From contig NZ_SCKT01000002.1 of NCBI RefSeq assembly GCF_014155765.1, forward strand, positions 342,427 to 406,426: a stretch of DNA of 64,000 nucleotides, given 5' to 3'. How positions within the stretch are numbered: position 1 is the stretch's first letter; each line of letters opens with the position of its first letter. Origin of the DNA: Pantoea dispersa. GTDB taxonomy: Bacteria; Pseudomonadota; Gammaproteobacteria; Enterobacterales; Enterobacteriaceae. Below, one piece after another: positions 1-7,088 of the stretch. The translations under genes and the position numbers were made by a program. Below the pieces are notes generated by a model. The model was not told where the DNA came from. It did no database searches and saw nothing but the letters and a program-made list of their open reading frames with translations.

Positions 1-462
1 CACGCTGTTAACGTCGACGCCCTGCGATTTCAGCATATTGCGGATAGCCACATCTTCCGCGCCGGGAATCGCATAGCCAATCGATTTACCGGCGAAATCT
101 TTAATACTGTGGATATCGCCCGATACGGCTGTCAGGGTGTTCAGCGGCTGGTTAATCAGCGTGCCAACCCGGATCACCGGCACCTGCTTGTCCACCAGCG
201 TATAGAGCTGCGGCTGATAGCTAATCGCCAGATCCGCCTTGCCTGCCGCCAGCAACAGCGGTACCGACGCGGAATCCGCCGGTGCGATCATGTCGACATC
301 CAGCCCCTGCTGTTTAAACGCCCCGCTGTACTGAGCGGCAAAGATCGCTGCGTGGTTGGGGTTAATGAACCAGTCGAGCAGCAGCCGCACCTTTTCAGCT
401 GCCTGCACGTTGACGGTGGCCAGCAGCAGTAACGAAGCGATGGCACGAAGAAGTCTATTCAC
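1..462 (-). CDS. ABC transporter substrate-binding protein, ThiY/NMT1-like (3' end outside window)
   Basis: Seen: an open frame of 154 codons running off the left edge, starting at GTG 462 with AAGGAAC upstream. The N-terminus is a signal peptide (NRLLRAIASLLLLATVNVQA) followed by LLLDWFINPNHAAIF and QQGLDV, the opening typical of NMT1/THI5-like periplasmic proteins that bind hydroxymethylpyrimidine-type thiamine precursors. It is the last visible gene of a TPP-riboswitch-controlled operon, 9 bp after the permease, which supports a thiamine-precursor role. Inference: it delivers a pyrimidine precursor (HMP or a formylamino derivative) to the permease and ATPase encoded just upstream. A taurine or sulfonate binder of the same fold is the alternative; operon context argues against it. 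Confidence 0.8.
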   Translation of the reverse strand, partial: MNRLLRAIASLLLLATVNVQAAEKVRLLLDWFINPNHAAIFAAQYSGAFKQQGLDVDMIAPADSASVPLLLAAGKADLAISYQPQLYTLVDKQVPVIRVGTLINQPLNTLTAVSGDIHSIKDFAGKSIGYAIPGAEDVAIRNMLKSQGVDVNSV

Positions 463-471
463 TCAAGTTCC

Positions 472-1206
472 TTAGTATGATTGCCAGAGAAATTTTTTAC
501 GCACCAGCGCCACGGCCGCTGAGAGCAGCAGCGCCAGGCTCATTAACAGCAGCAGTGCGGCAAAACTGGTGGCCGTTTCCAGCCGCGCGTTGGATTGCAT
601 CATCAGGTAGCCTAACCCTTCGCTGGCACCGACCCACTCGCCGATCACCACCCCAATCGGTGCCAGCACCACCGCCATCTGCAGGCCGGCGAAAAACTGC
701 GGCAGCGCAGCCGGCCAGCGTACGCGCCAGAAAATTCGCCAGCGCGAGGGATACAGCGTTTGCGCCAGCTCCAGCCAGCCGGCAGGCGTACGGCATAAAC
801 CGTCGAACAGCGACAGGCACAGCGGGAAAAACAAAATCAGCGCCGCCACCACGACTTTTGACGCGATGCCAAAACCCAGCCACAACACCAGCAGCGGGGC
901 CAGCGCAAATACCGGGATGGTCTGGCTGGCTGTCACCAGCGGAAACAGCACCCGACGCAGTAGCGGGCTGGAGGCCATCAGTACCGCCAGCACCACGCCG
1001 CCGCCGACGCCGAGCAGCAGCGCCAGCACAATTTCCGCCAGCGTAAACATTGCGTGATGCGCGAGCAGCTGCCGCTTTTGCCACAGAGCCTCCAGCACCG
1101 CCTGCGGTGCCGGCAGCAGAAATGCCGGTACGCCGTTGTGGCGCGCCAGCAGCCACACGCCCAGCACCACCGCGATCAGGTAGATACCACTACTCAGCTT
1201 TTTCAT
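472..1206 (-). CDS. ABC transporter permease, ThiX/SsuC family
   Basis: A 244-residue inner-membrane protein with about six hydrophobic segments. The C-terminal half carries EWVGASEGLGYLMMQ, the coupling-loop signature of the TauC/SsuC/ThiX permeases, which act as homodimers. Its start lies inside the 3' end of the ATPase gene (17 bp overlap), and the binding-protein gene follows after 9 bp, so ATPase, permease and binding protein form one transporter. Sitting downstream of thiOSGF and the riboswitch suggests import of a thiamine pyrimidine precursor. The family assignment is firm; the substrate is inference from context. Confidence 0.83.
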   Translation of the reverse strand: MKKLSSGIYLIAVVLGVWLLARHNGVPAFLLPAPQAVLEALWQKRQLLAHHAMFTLAEIVLALLLGVGGGVVLAVLMASSPLLRRVLFPLVTASQTIPVFALAPLLVLWLGFGIASKVVVAALILFFPLCLSLFDGLCRTPAGWLELAQTLYPSRWRIFWRVRWPAALPQFFAGLQMAVVLAPIGVVIGEWVGASEGLGYLMMQSNARLETATSFAALLLLMSLALLLSAAVALVRKKFLWQSY

Positions 1207-1906
1207 AGGAATTCAGTCGGGAAAAGAGTTCGGCCTGCGCCTGCAGCAGTCCGGCATCATTGAGCGCGCGCGGCACCGTACCTGCCGGCACAGCCCAGTG
1301 CGTCACCTGCAGCGGCTGGCCGTGCAACAGCAGAATGTCATCGGCCATGCGGCAGGCTTCCAGCGGATCGTGCGTCACCAGCAGCACCGTTTTGCCGCGC
1401 AGCAGCGTCGCGGTCAGCGTTTGCAGCTGGTGTTTGGTCATGACATCCAGCGTGGCGAATGGCTCATCCATCAGCACCAGCTCGCGCTGCGCATACAGCG
1501 TGCGCGCCAGCGCGACCCGCTGCCGCATGCCACCCGAGAGCTGTGAGGGCGCGGCTTGCGCCTCGTCTTCCAGTCCCACCTGCGCCAGCAAATGGTGCGC
1601 CCGCACGCGGTGCGGCTCCGCACCGCTCAGACGCGCCGTTAGCATCACGTTTTCCAGCACCGTAAGCCACGGATAGAGCAGATCCTGCTGCCCCATCCAT
1701 GCCACGTGCTGCGCAATACCGCTCAGGCTGCCCTGCTGCGGCTGCACCAGGCCGGCCACCAGACGCAGCAGCGTACTTTTACCAATGCCGCTGCAGCCCA
1801 GCAGCACTGTGGTTTTGCCGCCGCGCAGTTGCAGATTGAGCCGATCGCACAGCTGTTTTTCGCCCCAGGCAAAGCTCACCTGGTCAAAGCGGATGTCCTG
1901 CGTCAT
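1190..1906 (-). CDS. ABC transporter ATP-binding protein, ThiZ/SsuB-like
   Basis: A 238-residue nucleotide-binding subunit. Visible motifs in order: Walker A GCSGIGKST (about residue 37), Q-loop MGQQDLLYPW, signature LSGGMRQRVALART, Walker B LVLMDEPFA and the switch histidine in LLVTHD. The start codon overlaps the thiF stop by 4 bp (ATGA), so the two are translationally coupled. This ties the transporter to thiamine synthesis rather than to sulfonate uptake, which uses the same ATPase family. It energises the permease at 472-1206. Confidence 0.87.
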   Translation of the reverse strand: MTQDIRFDQVSFAWGEKQLCDRLNLQLRGGKTTVLLGCSGIGKSTLLRLVAGLVQPQQGSLSGIAQHVAWMGQQDLLYPWLTVLENVMLTARLSGAEPHRVRAHHLLAQVGLEDEAQAAPSQLSGGMRQRVALARTLYAQRELVLMDEPFATLDVMTKHQLQTLTATLLRGKTVLLVTHDPLEACRMADDILLLHGQPLQVTHWAVPAGTVPRALNDAGLLQAQAELFSRLNSYEKAE

Positions 1907-2871
1907 GGCCGGCGCGCCGCCAGAATCGCCAGCTGATTAAAGCCGCGCTGCGCCAGCGCGCTGGCCGCCTGCGCTGCCCGGATGCCGCTGGCGCAGACCA
2001 GTACGATGCGGCGATCCGCCGGTGGCTGCCAGGCGTCCAGTTCGTGCGGCAATACGCGCTCAACCCGTTCGGCCACGCTGACGGGCGCCTCTTCGCAGCT
2101 GCGCAGCTCCACGATGCAGTCTCCGGGCTGTAACAGGTGAGCATCAATAAACGGCACGCCGGGCTGTGTAGGCTCCTGTGCCGCATCAAAGCGGAACGAA
2201 CGAAAGTGCCATCTGACGAAGTCACAGTTGACCATGCAGCCGAGCGGTGAGGGTTGCAGCCCGAGCAGTACGCTGAGCGCCATCTGCGCCTGCATCGCCC
2301 CCAGCGCTGCCACAGCCGGGCCCATCACGCCAGCGGTGTTGCAGTTAGCTGCGGAGGCGGGCAGCTGCGGAAACAGCGCACGGTAGCTCGGTGCGCCGCC
2401 GCAAAAACCGCCAGCATAGCCCTGACGACCCAGCACCGAGGCGCTAATCAGCGGTATGCCTGCCTGGAAACAGGCATCAGACAGTTGGTAAGTCACCGCG
2501 AAGTTATCGGCGGCATCAATCACCAGATCGCACCCCGTCAGCGCCTGCGCGATATTGCTGGCGCTCAGCGCCTCGGGCATCGCTTCGATTTGCACCTCAG
2601 GATTACGCTGCTGCAAAGCCTGCTGCGCCGCCACAGCTTTGCTGCGCCCCACATCCTGCAGGGTGAACAGCGTCTGGCGATGCAGGTTATGCAGCGCGAC
2701 CTGATCGTCATCGTACAGACACAGCTGACCGACGCCCGCGCCCGTCAGTTGAGGCAGCAGCGTGGCGGCCAGCCCACCGGCACCGGCTACCAGTACGCGG
2801 GCGCGAGCCAGTTTCTGCTGCCCGACGACGCCAATTTCCGGCAGCATCATCTGGCGTTGGTAGCGTTCCAT
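1903..2871 (-). CDS. thiF: ThiF-type ThiS adenylyltransferase with C-terminal rhodanese domain
   Basis: Activates the ThiS C-terminal Gly-Gly as an acyl-adenylate for sulfur loading in thiazole synthesis. The 322 residues split into a MoeB/ThiF E1-like domain (GAGGLA at 30-35, IDAADN at 118-123, NCNTAGVMGP with the conserved Cys177) and a C-terminal rhodanese-like domain (about 240-322) with the loop CASGIR, Cys293 being the likely persulfide carrier. Odd: both CxxC pairs that bind zinc in standard ThiF/MoeB are missing; PSYRALFP stands where PCYRCLFP is expected. Starts 10 bp after thiG and overlaps the transporter ATPase by 4 bp. Inference: the fused rhodanese may supply sulfur in place of the one on ThiI. 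Confidence 0.9.
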   Translation of the reverse strand: MERYQRQMMLPEIGVVGQQKLARARVLVAGAGGLAATLLPQLTGAGVGQLCLYDDDQVALHNLHRQTLFTLQDVGRSKAVAAQQALQQRNPEVQIEAMPEALSASNIAQALTGCDLVIDAADNFAVTYQLSDACFQAGIPLISASVLGRQGYAGGFCGGAPSYRALFPQLPASAANCNTAGVMGPAVAALGAMQAQMALSVLLGLQPSPLGCMVNCDFVRWHFRSFRFDAAQEPTQPGVPFIDAHLLQPGDCIVELRSCEEAPVSVAERVERVLPHELDAWQPPADRRIVLVCASGIRAAQAASALAQRGFNQLAILAARRP

Positions 2872-2881
2872 TGCGCGCTCC

Positions 2882-3640
2882 TTAGTTCAGGTTAGCGAGG
2901 CCGAAGATCGGCGTTGAGGCCACGGCCATATCACGCTTCTCCATCAGCCCGGCCTCGCGCGCGCCCTGCCCGGCGGCGATCGCCTGGCTGAACGCGCGCG
3001 CCATCGCCACCGGATCGCCCGCTTTCGCCACAGCGGTATTGAGCAGGATGGCATCGAAGCCCATCTCCATCGCCTGCGCTGCCTGTGACGGCGCGCCGAT
3101 GCCAGCATCAATGATCAGTGGAATATCGCTGAACCAGGCACGCATCGCCCGCAGCCCGTCAATATTTCGCAGTCCCTGGCCGGAGCCGATGGGCGCGCCC
3201 CACGGCATCAGCAGTTCACAGCCGGCGGCCAGCAGTTTTTCACCGACAATCAGATCTTCCGTGGTGTAGGGAAACACCTGGAAGCCGTCGGCGCACAAAA
3301 TGCGTGCCGCTTCGACCAGCGCGAACGGATCGGGCTGCAGCGTGTCGGCATGACCAATCACTTCCAGCTTGATCCATGGCGTGTTAAACAACTCGCGCGC
3401 CATGTGCGCGGTGGTGACGGCCTCTTTGACCGTGTGGCAGCCAGCAGTATTGGGCAGCACGCGCACATTCAGGCCCGTCAGCAGCTCGCGAAAAGCCGCG
3501 CCCGCCGTGCCTTCGCGGCGCAGGCTGACAGTGATAATTTCACTGCCGGATGTGGCGATCGCCTGCTGCAAAATCGCCGGTGAAGGGTAGCCTGCGGTGC
3601 CGAGCAGCAACCGTGACTGCGGTGTAAAATCGTAAAACAT
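2882..3640 (-). CDS. thiG: Thiazole synthase ThiG
   Basis: Condenses deoxyxylulose 5-phosphate, ThiS thiocarboxylate and dehydroglycine into the thiazole phosphate carboxylate moiety of thiamine. The 252-residue TIM-barrel protein matches the family length. WIKLEVIG at 89-96 places the Schiff-base lysine at Lys91, and [13 protein letters not shown] is the phosphate-binding region. Starts 3 bp after thiS, so the two are cotranslated. With ThiO as partner it should receive dehydroglycine made from glycine by an oxidase, not from tyrosine by radical-SAM ThiH, which is absent here. Confidence 0.95.
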   Translation of the reverse strand: MFYDFTPQSRLLLGTAGYPSPAILQQAIATSGSEIITVSLRREGTAGAAFRELLTGLNVRVLPNTAGCHTVKEAVTTAHMARELFNTPWIKLEVIGHADTLQPDPFALVEAARILCADGFQVFPYTTEDLIVGEKLLAAGCELLMPWGAPIGSGQGLRNIDGLRAMRAWFSDIPLIIDAGIGAPSQAAQAMEMGFDAILLNTAVAKAGDPVAMARAFSQAIAAGQGAREAGLMEKRDMAVASTPIFGLANLN

Positions 3641-3643
3641 CGC

Positions 3644-3841
3644 TCAGCCTCCCTGCATCGGTGACAGGACTTCCAGCTGCCAGCCTTCCTGCAACTGCAG
3701 GCTGGCATATTGACTTTTCGGCACAAAATCGCCATTGCAGGCGGTGGCAACACAGACCGCATCGATTTGCTGTTCGATCAGCAATTCGCTGAGGCTGGTG
3801 GCCTCAGTGCTGATGGTGCGGCCGTTAAGCTGAATATTCAT
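3644..3841 (-). CDS. thiS: Sulfur carrier protein ThiS
   Basis: A 65-residue ubiquitin-fold protein ending in Gly64-Gly65, the tail that ThiF adenylates and that becomes the thiocarboxylate sulfur donor for ThiG. Sequence MNIQLNGRTI then LLIEQ and VATACNGDFVPKSQY follows the family pattern, and the length is normal. Its start lies 17 bp inside the end of thiO and its stop is 3 bp before thiG, so it sits in the core of the operon. Confidence 0.95.
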   Translation of the reverse strand: MNIQLNGRTISTEATSLSELLIEQQIDAVCVATACNGDFVPKSQYASLQLQEGWQLEVLSPMQGG

Positions 3842-4769
3842 GGCTAACCTCCCCGGACAGGCGCTGCATCAGCTGTTCTGCCATCATTGGTGCCAGCAGA
3901 AAACCGTGACGATACATGCCGTTAAGATAAAAAATACCGTTGTGATAGTGGATTTCCGGCAGATTAGCCGGCCATGCCGGACGCAGACCGCTGCCGCTTT
4001 CGATGACGCGCGCTTCCGCCAGCGCCGGGTGCAGGGTGTAGGCCGCGCTGAGCAGTTCCATCATGGCGCGCGCGCTGATAGCGCTGGCATCGTCGCTTTC
4101 GATCATGGTGGCGCCGAGCATGAAGTGGCCGTCGCGACGCGGCACCAGATAACAGGGAAAACGCGGATGGAGCAGACGAATCGGCCGGGAAAATGACACC
4201 TCATGACTCTGCAGGATCAGCATTTCCCCGCGCACCGCGCGCAGGCCGGAGAGTTGCGCTCTGGCATGGATACCGCGACAGTCGATGATCTGGCCCGATG
4301 GCTGGCGCGCATCAAAGCGGACGCCGCGCTGCAGCAGTTTGTCACGCAGTTCAGTCAGAGCGCGGCGCGGATCGAGATGTGCTTCGCGCGGGAAAAACAG
4401 TCCGCGCGCAAAACGGTTTTCCAGCGCCGGTTCGAGCGACGCCGGCTCAACCCATTGATGCGCCGTCGTCATGCGCGCGAAGCGATTTAACTCCGGGTTA
4501 TCACGCGGCGGTGCCAGCACTAACGTGCCCTGATGCACCACGCTGCTGACGCGCGTTTGCCACCAGGCCGCAGCATGCTGGCCGAGGGTAATTACGTCGG
4601 CTGGCGCGCTTTCTGCTTCACACCACGGCGCCAGCATGCCACCGGCAAACCACGAGGCAGGCTGACGTGCTTCATCGTCAATGACCTCGACGGTTTCGCC
4701 GCGCTCAGCCAGCAGCGTGGCGACACAAAGCCCGGACACGCCGCTACCGAGCACGCTCCAGCGGCTCAT
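3825..4769 (-). CDS. thiO: Glycine oxidase ThiO
   Basis: FAD-dependent oxidase that converts glycine to the imine used by ThiG, the oxygen-dependent route to the thiazole. The protein begins MSRWSVLGSGVSGLC, a Rossmann FAD motif at residues 8-13, and contains WFAGGMLAPWCEAE and, near the end, the SGLRPAWPANLPEI and NGMYRHGFLLAP segments of the DAO family. The frame is open further upstream to 4898, but that extension runs through untranslated leader. ATG 4769 gives 314 residues, the FAD motif at the N-terminus and a GGAAC ribosome site, so it is preferred. First gene of the operon. Confidence 0.92.
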   Translation of the reverse strand: MSRWSVLGSGVSGLCVATLLAERGETVEVIDDEARQPASWFAGGMLAPWCEAESAPADVITLGQHAAAWWQTRVSSVVHQGTLVLAPPRDNPELNRFARMTTAHQWVEPASLEPALENRFARGLFFPREAHLDPRRALTELRDKLLQRGVRFDARQPSGQIIDCRGIHARAQLSGLRAVRGEMLILQSHEVSFSRPIRLLHPRFPCYLVPRRDGHFMLGATMIESDDASAISARAMMELLSAAYTLHPALAEARVIESGSGLRPAWPANLPEIHYHNGIFYLNGMYRHGFLLAPMMAEQLMQRLSGEVSHEYSA

Positions 4770-4807
4770 GAACAACGTTCCGGTAAATAATCTGGGGAAT
4801 TCACATC

Positions 4808-4829
4808 GGCCTCTCAGTGATAACTGAGA
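4808..4829 (-). promoter_or_regulatory. Leader hairpin duplicating part of the TPP aptamer (candidate expression platform)
   Basis: In the thi transcript, TCTCAGT (4829-4823), a TATC loop and ACTGAGA (4818-4812) form a 7-bp hairpin followed by GGC. The string ACTGAGAGGC here also occurs in the aptamer (4986-4977), where it contains the ligand-binding CUGAGA. The TCTCAGT strand can therefore pair either with the aptamer or with its local copy, a plausible ligand-controlled switch. The repeat and the pairings are seen directly; the regulatory mechanism is inference. Confidence 0.45.
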
Positions 4830-4905
4830 CCCGCAGATACAGGTGAAGGGAATCGACGCCAGCGATCGGGCTCGCCTTTGCGCCAGACGGCTTTGCACAT
4901 CAAAC

Positions 4906-5011
4906 CGTCAGTCTTCCTACGCCAGTATCAACTGGGTCAGGTTCAAAGGGTCGCTAAGCCGCGCAGTGCGCTATTAGCCTCTCAGTCTCTCAGGCGAGAC
5001 TCCCCCGACGC
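4906..5011 (-). promoter_or_regulatory. TPP (THI-element) riboswitch
   Basis: On the minus strand the conserved elements appear in order: the P1 5' strand CGTC then GGGGG, a P3 hairpin (AGTCTC/GAGACT), CTGAGAGG at 4985-4978, ACCCTTTGAACCTGA at 4951-4937, a CAGTTGATACTGG hairpin, GCGTAGGAAG, and the closing GACG strand of P1 at 4909-4906. This is a complete thiamine-pyrophosphate aptamer. It lies about 137 nt upstream of the thiO start and should repress thiOSGF and the transporter when thiamine pyrophosphate is abundant. Confidence 0.95.
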
Positions 5012-5016
5012 GTCTA

Positions 5017-5045
5017 TTTGTATTGCAGGCGCTGGCTGGCGTCAA
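5017..5045 (-). promoter_or_regulatory. Sigma-70 promoter of the thiamine operon
   Basis: Minus strand: -35 TTGACG (5045-5040), a 17-bp spacer and -10 TACAAA (5022-5017). Transcription would begin about 7 nt downstream, almost exactly at the first base of the riboswitch P1 stem, which makes the call unusually well constrained. Confidence 0.75.
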
Positions 5046-5181
5046 GCAGCACGTTAACTGCGCTGCCCGCGTTGTGGATCAAAATTGCAACATATGGTAT
5101 ACCAGACGGATAGCGGGCAGATGATAAAAAAGACTTTTTTATTATTCACTTATAAATTTTTCAGCTAATCATGGAAGCATT

Positions 5182-5619
5182 ATGAATAAGTTTCGTGTGG
5201 CTTTTATTAAAGCAGGATGGCATCAGGCGATCGTGAACAACGCGCTGGTGGGATTTGAGCAGGAACTGACCGAACAAGGCGTCGAAAATACATTAAAAAG
5301 CTATGACGTACCCGGCGCGTTTGAAATGCCGCTGCTGGCTAAACGCCTGGCCGAAACCGGCAAATTTGATGCGATTGTCTGCGCCGCGCTGGTGGTCGAC
5401 GGTGGCATCTATCGCCATGACTTTGTCGCGCAGGCCGTCGTCGATGGCCTGATGAATGTACAGCTCGCCACCAATGTTCCGGTGTTTTCGGTATCACTCA
5501 CTCCGCACAATTTTCAGCCGGTCGATGCGATTGAAGCGTTTTATACCGAACATTTTATTAAAAAAGGCAAAGAAGCCGCACGCGCCGCTCTGATGATTCA
5601 TCAGCTACAGATCGATTAA
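5182..5619 (+). CDS. ribH: 6,7-dimethyl-8-ribityllumazine synthase, RibH2 type
   Basis: Makes the direct precursor of riboflavin from 5-amino-6-ribitylaminouracil and dihydroxybutanone phosphate. The 145-residue sequence has FIKAGWH near the start, DVPGAFEMPLLA (about residues 43-54), LVVDGGIYRHDFVAQAVVDG, where the catalytic histidine is expected, and VSLTPHNFQ. The GGIYRHDF form is that of the decameric RibH2 class known from Brucella and rhizobia, not the icosahedral enterobacterial RibH. Stand-alone gene with ATG 5182; no other rib gene is near. It is probably a second lumazine synthase beside a chromosomal one. Confidence 0.9.
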   Translation: MNKFRVAFIKAGWHQAIVNNALVGFEQELTEQGVENTLKSYDVPGAFEMPLLAKRLAETGKFDAIVCAALVVDGGIYRHDFVAQAVVDGLMNVQLATNVPVFSVSLTPHNFQPVDAIEAFYTEHFIKKGKEAARAALMIHQLQID

Positions 5620-5728
5620 TATTTTTTAAGCGGTAGCGGTAATAATTGATGGCCGGATTAAATAAAGAAATTTCTGGCCGATGAATATTTCAACGCGGGG
5701 CTATTGACGGCGGGTTATGAAGTGAAAT

Positions 5729-5758
5729 GATTTCGCCAGCATTCCCGCTGGCGAAATC
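5729..5758. terminator. 12-bp perfect hairpin between ribH and the osmB-like gene
   Basis: GATTTCGCCAGC, a 6-nt loop, and GCTGGCGAAATC form a perfect 12-bp stem between two convergent genes, 17 bp beyond the osmB-like stop. No long U-run follows on either strand, so it is a likely but not classical terminator. Confidence 0.5.
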
Positions 5759-5774
5759 CTGAGTACCGGTAAAA

Positions 5775-5984
5775 TTAACGGCTGACTTCGTGACCAATCA
5801 GGCCGCCGATAGCCGCGCCGCCGAGGGTACCGAAGGTGCTGCCACCGGTCAGAACAGCGCCGCCCACCGCACCCACACCGGCGCCAATGGCGGTGTTGCG
5901 GCCACGATGAGACATGCCACAAGCCGTTACAGAAAAGGCTAGAACCAATACCACTGCGATATTAAAGCTGCGTTTTAAAACCAT
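5775..5984 (-). CDS. osmB: OsmB-like osmotically inducible lipoprotein
   Basis: A 69-residue outer-membrane lipoprotein: signal peptide, lipobox FSVTAC, then a glycine-zipper segment (NTAIGAGVGAVGGAVLTGG and GTLGGAAIGGLIGHEV). It matches E. coli OsmB closely in order and length. The frame extends to 6002, but ATG 5984 has GAGG at the proper distance and places the signal peptide normally, so that start is chosen. In E. coli this gene responds to osmotic stress and the Rcs system; I see no clear RcsB box here. Confidence 0.85.
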   Translation of the reverse strand: MVLKRSFNIAVVLVLAFSVTACGMSHRGRNTAIGAGVGAVGGAVLTGGSTFGTLGGAAIGGLIGHEVSR

Positions 5985-6177
5985 CAAAATCCTCATTACC
6001 ATTAATTCTAATGGAATGTAATAGTGTTAACTTTGTTTGTTGTTTAGCCGCCAAATACCTGGCGTAGCGTGCTTATCCTGGAGGCAAATTTAAGGGGCTT
6101 TGCATTTTTGTGGAAGGTAAAAATTCCTATTTTATGCCGGACCTGTCAGGTGCTGGTTATTATTCGTACCTTAAGCC

Positions 6178-6214
6178 AAATAAAAAGGCATGGCGTGAAG
6201 GTTCACGCCATGCC
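6178..6214 (-). terminator. Rho-independent terminator of the pirin gene
   Basis: A 12-bp perfect stem (GGCATGGCGTGA and TCACGCCATGCC with a 4-nt loop, 6187-6214) is followed on the minus strand by TTTTTATTT. It lies 23 bp past the pirin stop codon. Confidence 0.88.
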
Positions 6215-6237
6215 TCGCTGACTTACCGCGTAATGAA

Positions 6238-6963
6238 TTAACGCTGCGGATGATTAACTTCTACTGGTCGTAAATCAAACACCAGCACTTCAGCGTTGTT
6301 ACCGTTAGCGAACTGCAGCGCCGTCTCATTGCGTACGCGCGCGCCATCGCCGGCTTTAAAGCTCACGCCATTCACTTCAATGCTGCCGCGCGCCACATGA
6401 ATATAAGCATAGCGATCGTTAGCCAGTTCCAGCGTCTGCTGCTCAGCACCGTCAAACAGTCCCGCGTAAATACGCATATCCTGACGTACGCGCAGCGAGC
6501 CGTTGTCGCCTTGTGGCGAAACAATCAGGCGCAACTGGCCGCGTTTGTCGGCCTCTGCCACTGACACCTGCTGGTAACCTGGCTCAGTACCGCGTTCTGC
6601 CGGCACAATCCAGATCTGCAGGAAGTGCACATTGTCCTGTTTCGAGTGGTTAAACTCGCTGTGCGTCACACCGCTGCCGGCGCTCATCAGCTGCACGTCA
6701 CCGGGCACGATAACCGAACCGGTACCCATGGAATCTTTATGCTCCAGCGCGCCTTCCAGCACGTAGGAGATAATCTCCATGTTGTTGTGCGGATGCGCAC
6801 CGAAACCGCGACCCGGTGCTACCTGATCATCGTTAATCACCAACAGATCGGAGAAACCGGTCTGTTGTGGGTCCCAGTAGCTGGCAAACGAAAAGGTATG
6901 GCGTGAATGCAGCCAGCCGTGATCGCCTAAGCCACGTTGTTCGGACAGTCGTTGTTCAATCAT
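6238..6963 (-). CDS. Pirin family protein (YhhW-like cupin, possible quercetinase)
   Basis: A 241-residue double-cupin protein. GDHGWLHSRHTFSFASYWDP near the N-terminus and GFGAHPHNNMEIISYVLEG with the metal-binding His-x-His and Glu match E. coli YhhW, a pirin with quercetin 2,3-dioxygenase activity. A second set, SAGSGVTHSEFNHS, supplies another metal ligand. Start ATG 6963 has GGAG upstream; an extension to 7047 is in frame but has no ribosome site. A LysR gene is divergently placed 125 bp away, an arrangement common for pirins and suggesting direct regulation. The physiological substrate is unknown. Confidence 0.88.
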   Translation of the reverse strand: MIEQRLSEQRGLGDHGWLHSRHTFSFASYWDPQQTGFSDLLVINDDQVAPGRGFGAHPHNNMEIISYVLEGALEHKDSMGTGSVIVPGDVQLMSAGSGVTHSEFNHSKQDNVHFLQIWIVPAERGTEPGYQQVSVAEADKRGQLRLIVSPQGDNGSLRVRQDMRIYAGLFDGAEQQTLELANDRYAYIHVARGSIEVNGVSFKAGDGARVRNETALQFANGNNAEVLVFDLRPVEVNHPQR

Positions 6964-7088
6964 GGTCTGCTCCTTAAATTTTTTTAGCTGGAGGGCGAAG
7001 GCCCTTCCCGTTGCTGACCAGTATACGTAAACTGATTTGCCCAACAATGCGCCTGGATGACAATGACTGTCACAGATAAGTGGACAAT

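Larger units (their letters stand above)
4770..5181. other. 412-bp intergenic control region between thiO and ribH
   Basis: No gene is supported here. Most of it is the leader of the leftward thiamine operon: promoter (5017-5045), TPP aptamer (4906-5011) and a downstream switch-like segment (4808-4829). The right part (about 5046-5181) is AT-rich and must hold the rightward ribH promoter, but no strong -35/-10 pair stands out. No FMN riboswitch is visible in front of ribH. Confidence 0.7.

Noticed and set aside
3825-4898. Longer ThiO of 357 residues
   Set aside because: The extension is leader sequence close to the riboswitch, and the FAD motif fits a start at 4769.
5046-5181. Possible FMN riboswitch before the lumazine synthase gene
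   Set aside because: The RFN element words (AGGGNNATTC-like start, paired GCC/GGC domains) are absent and the space is short.
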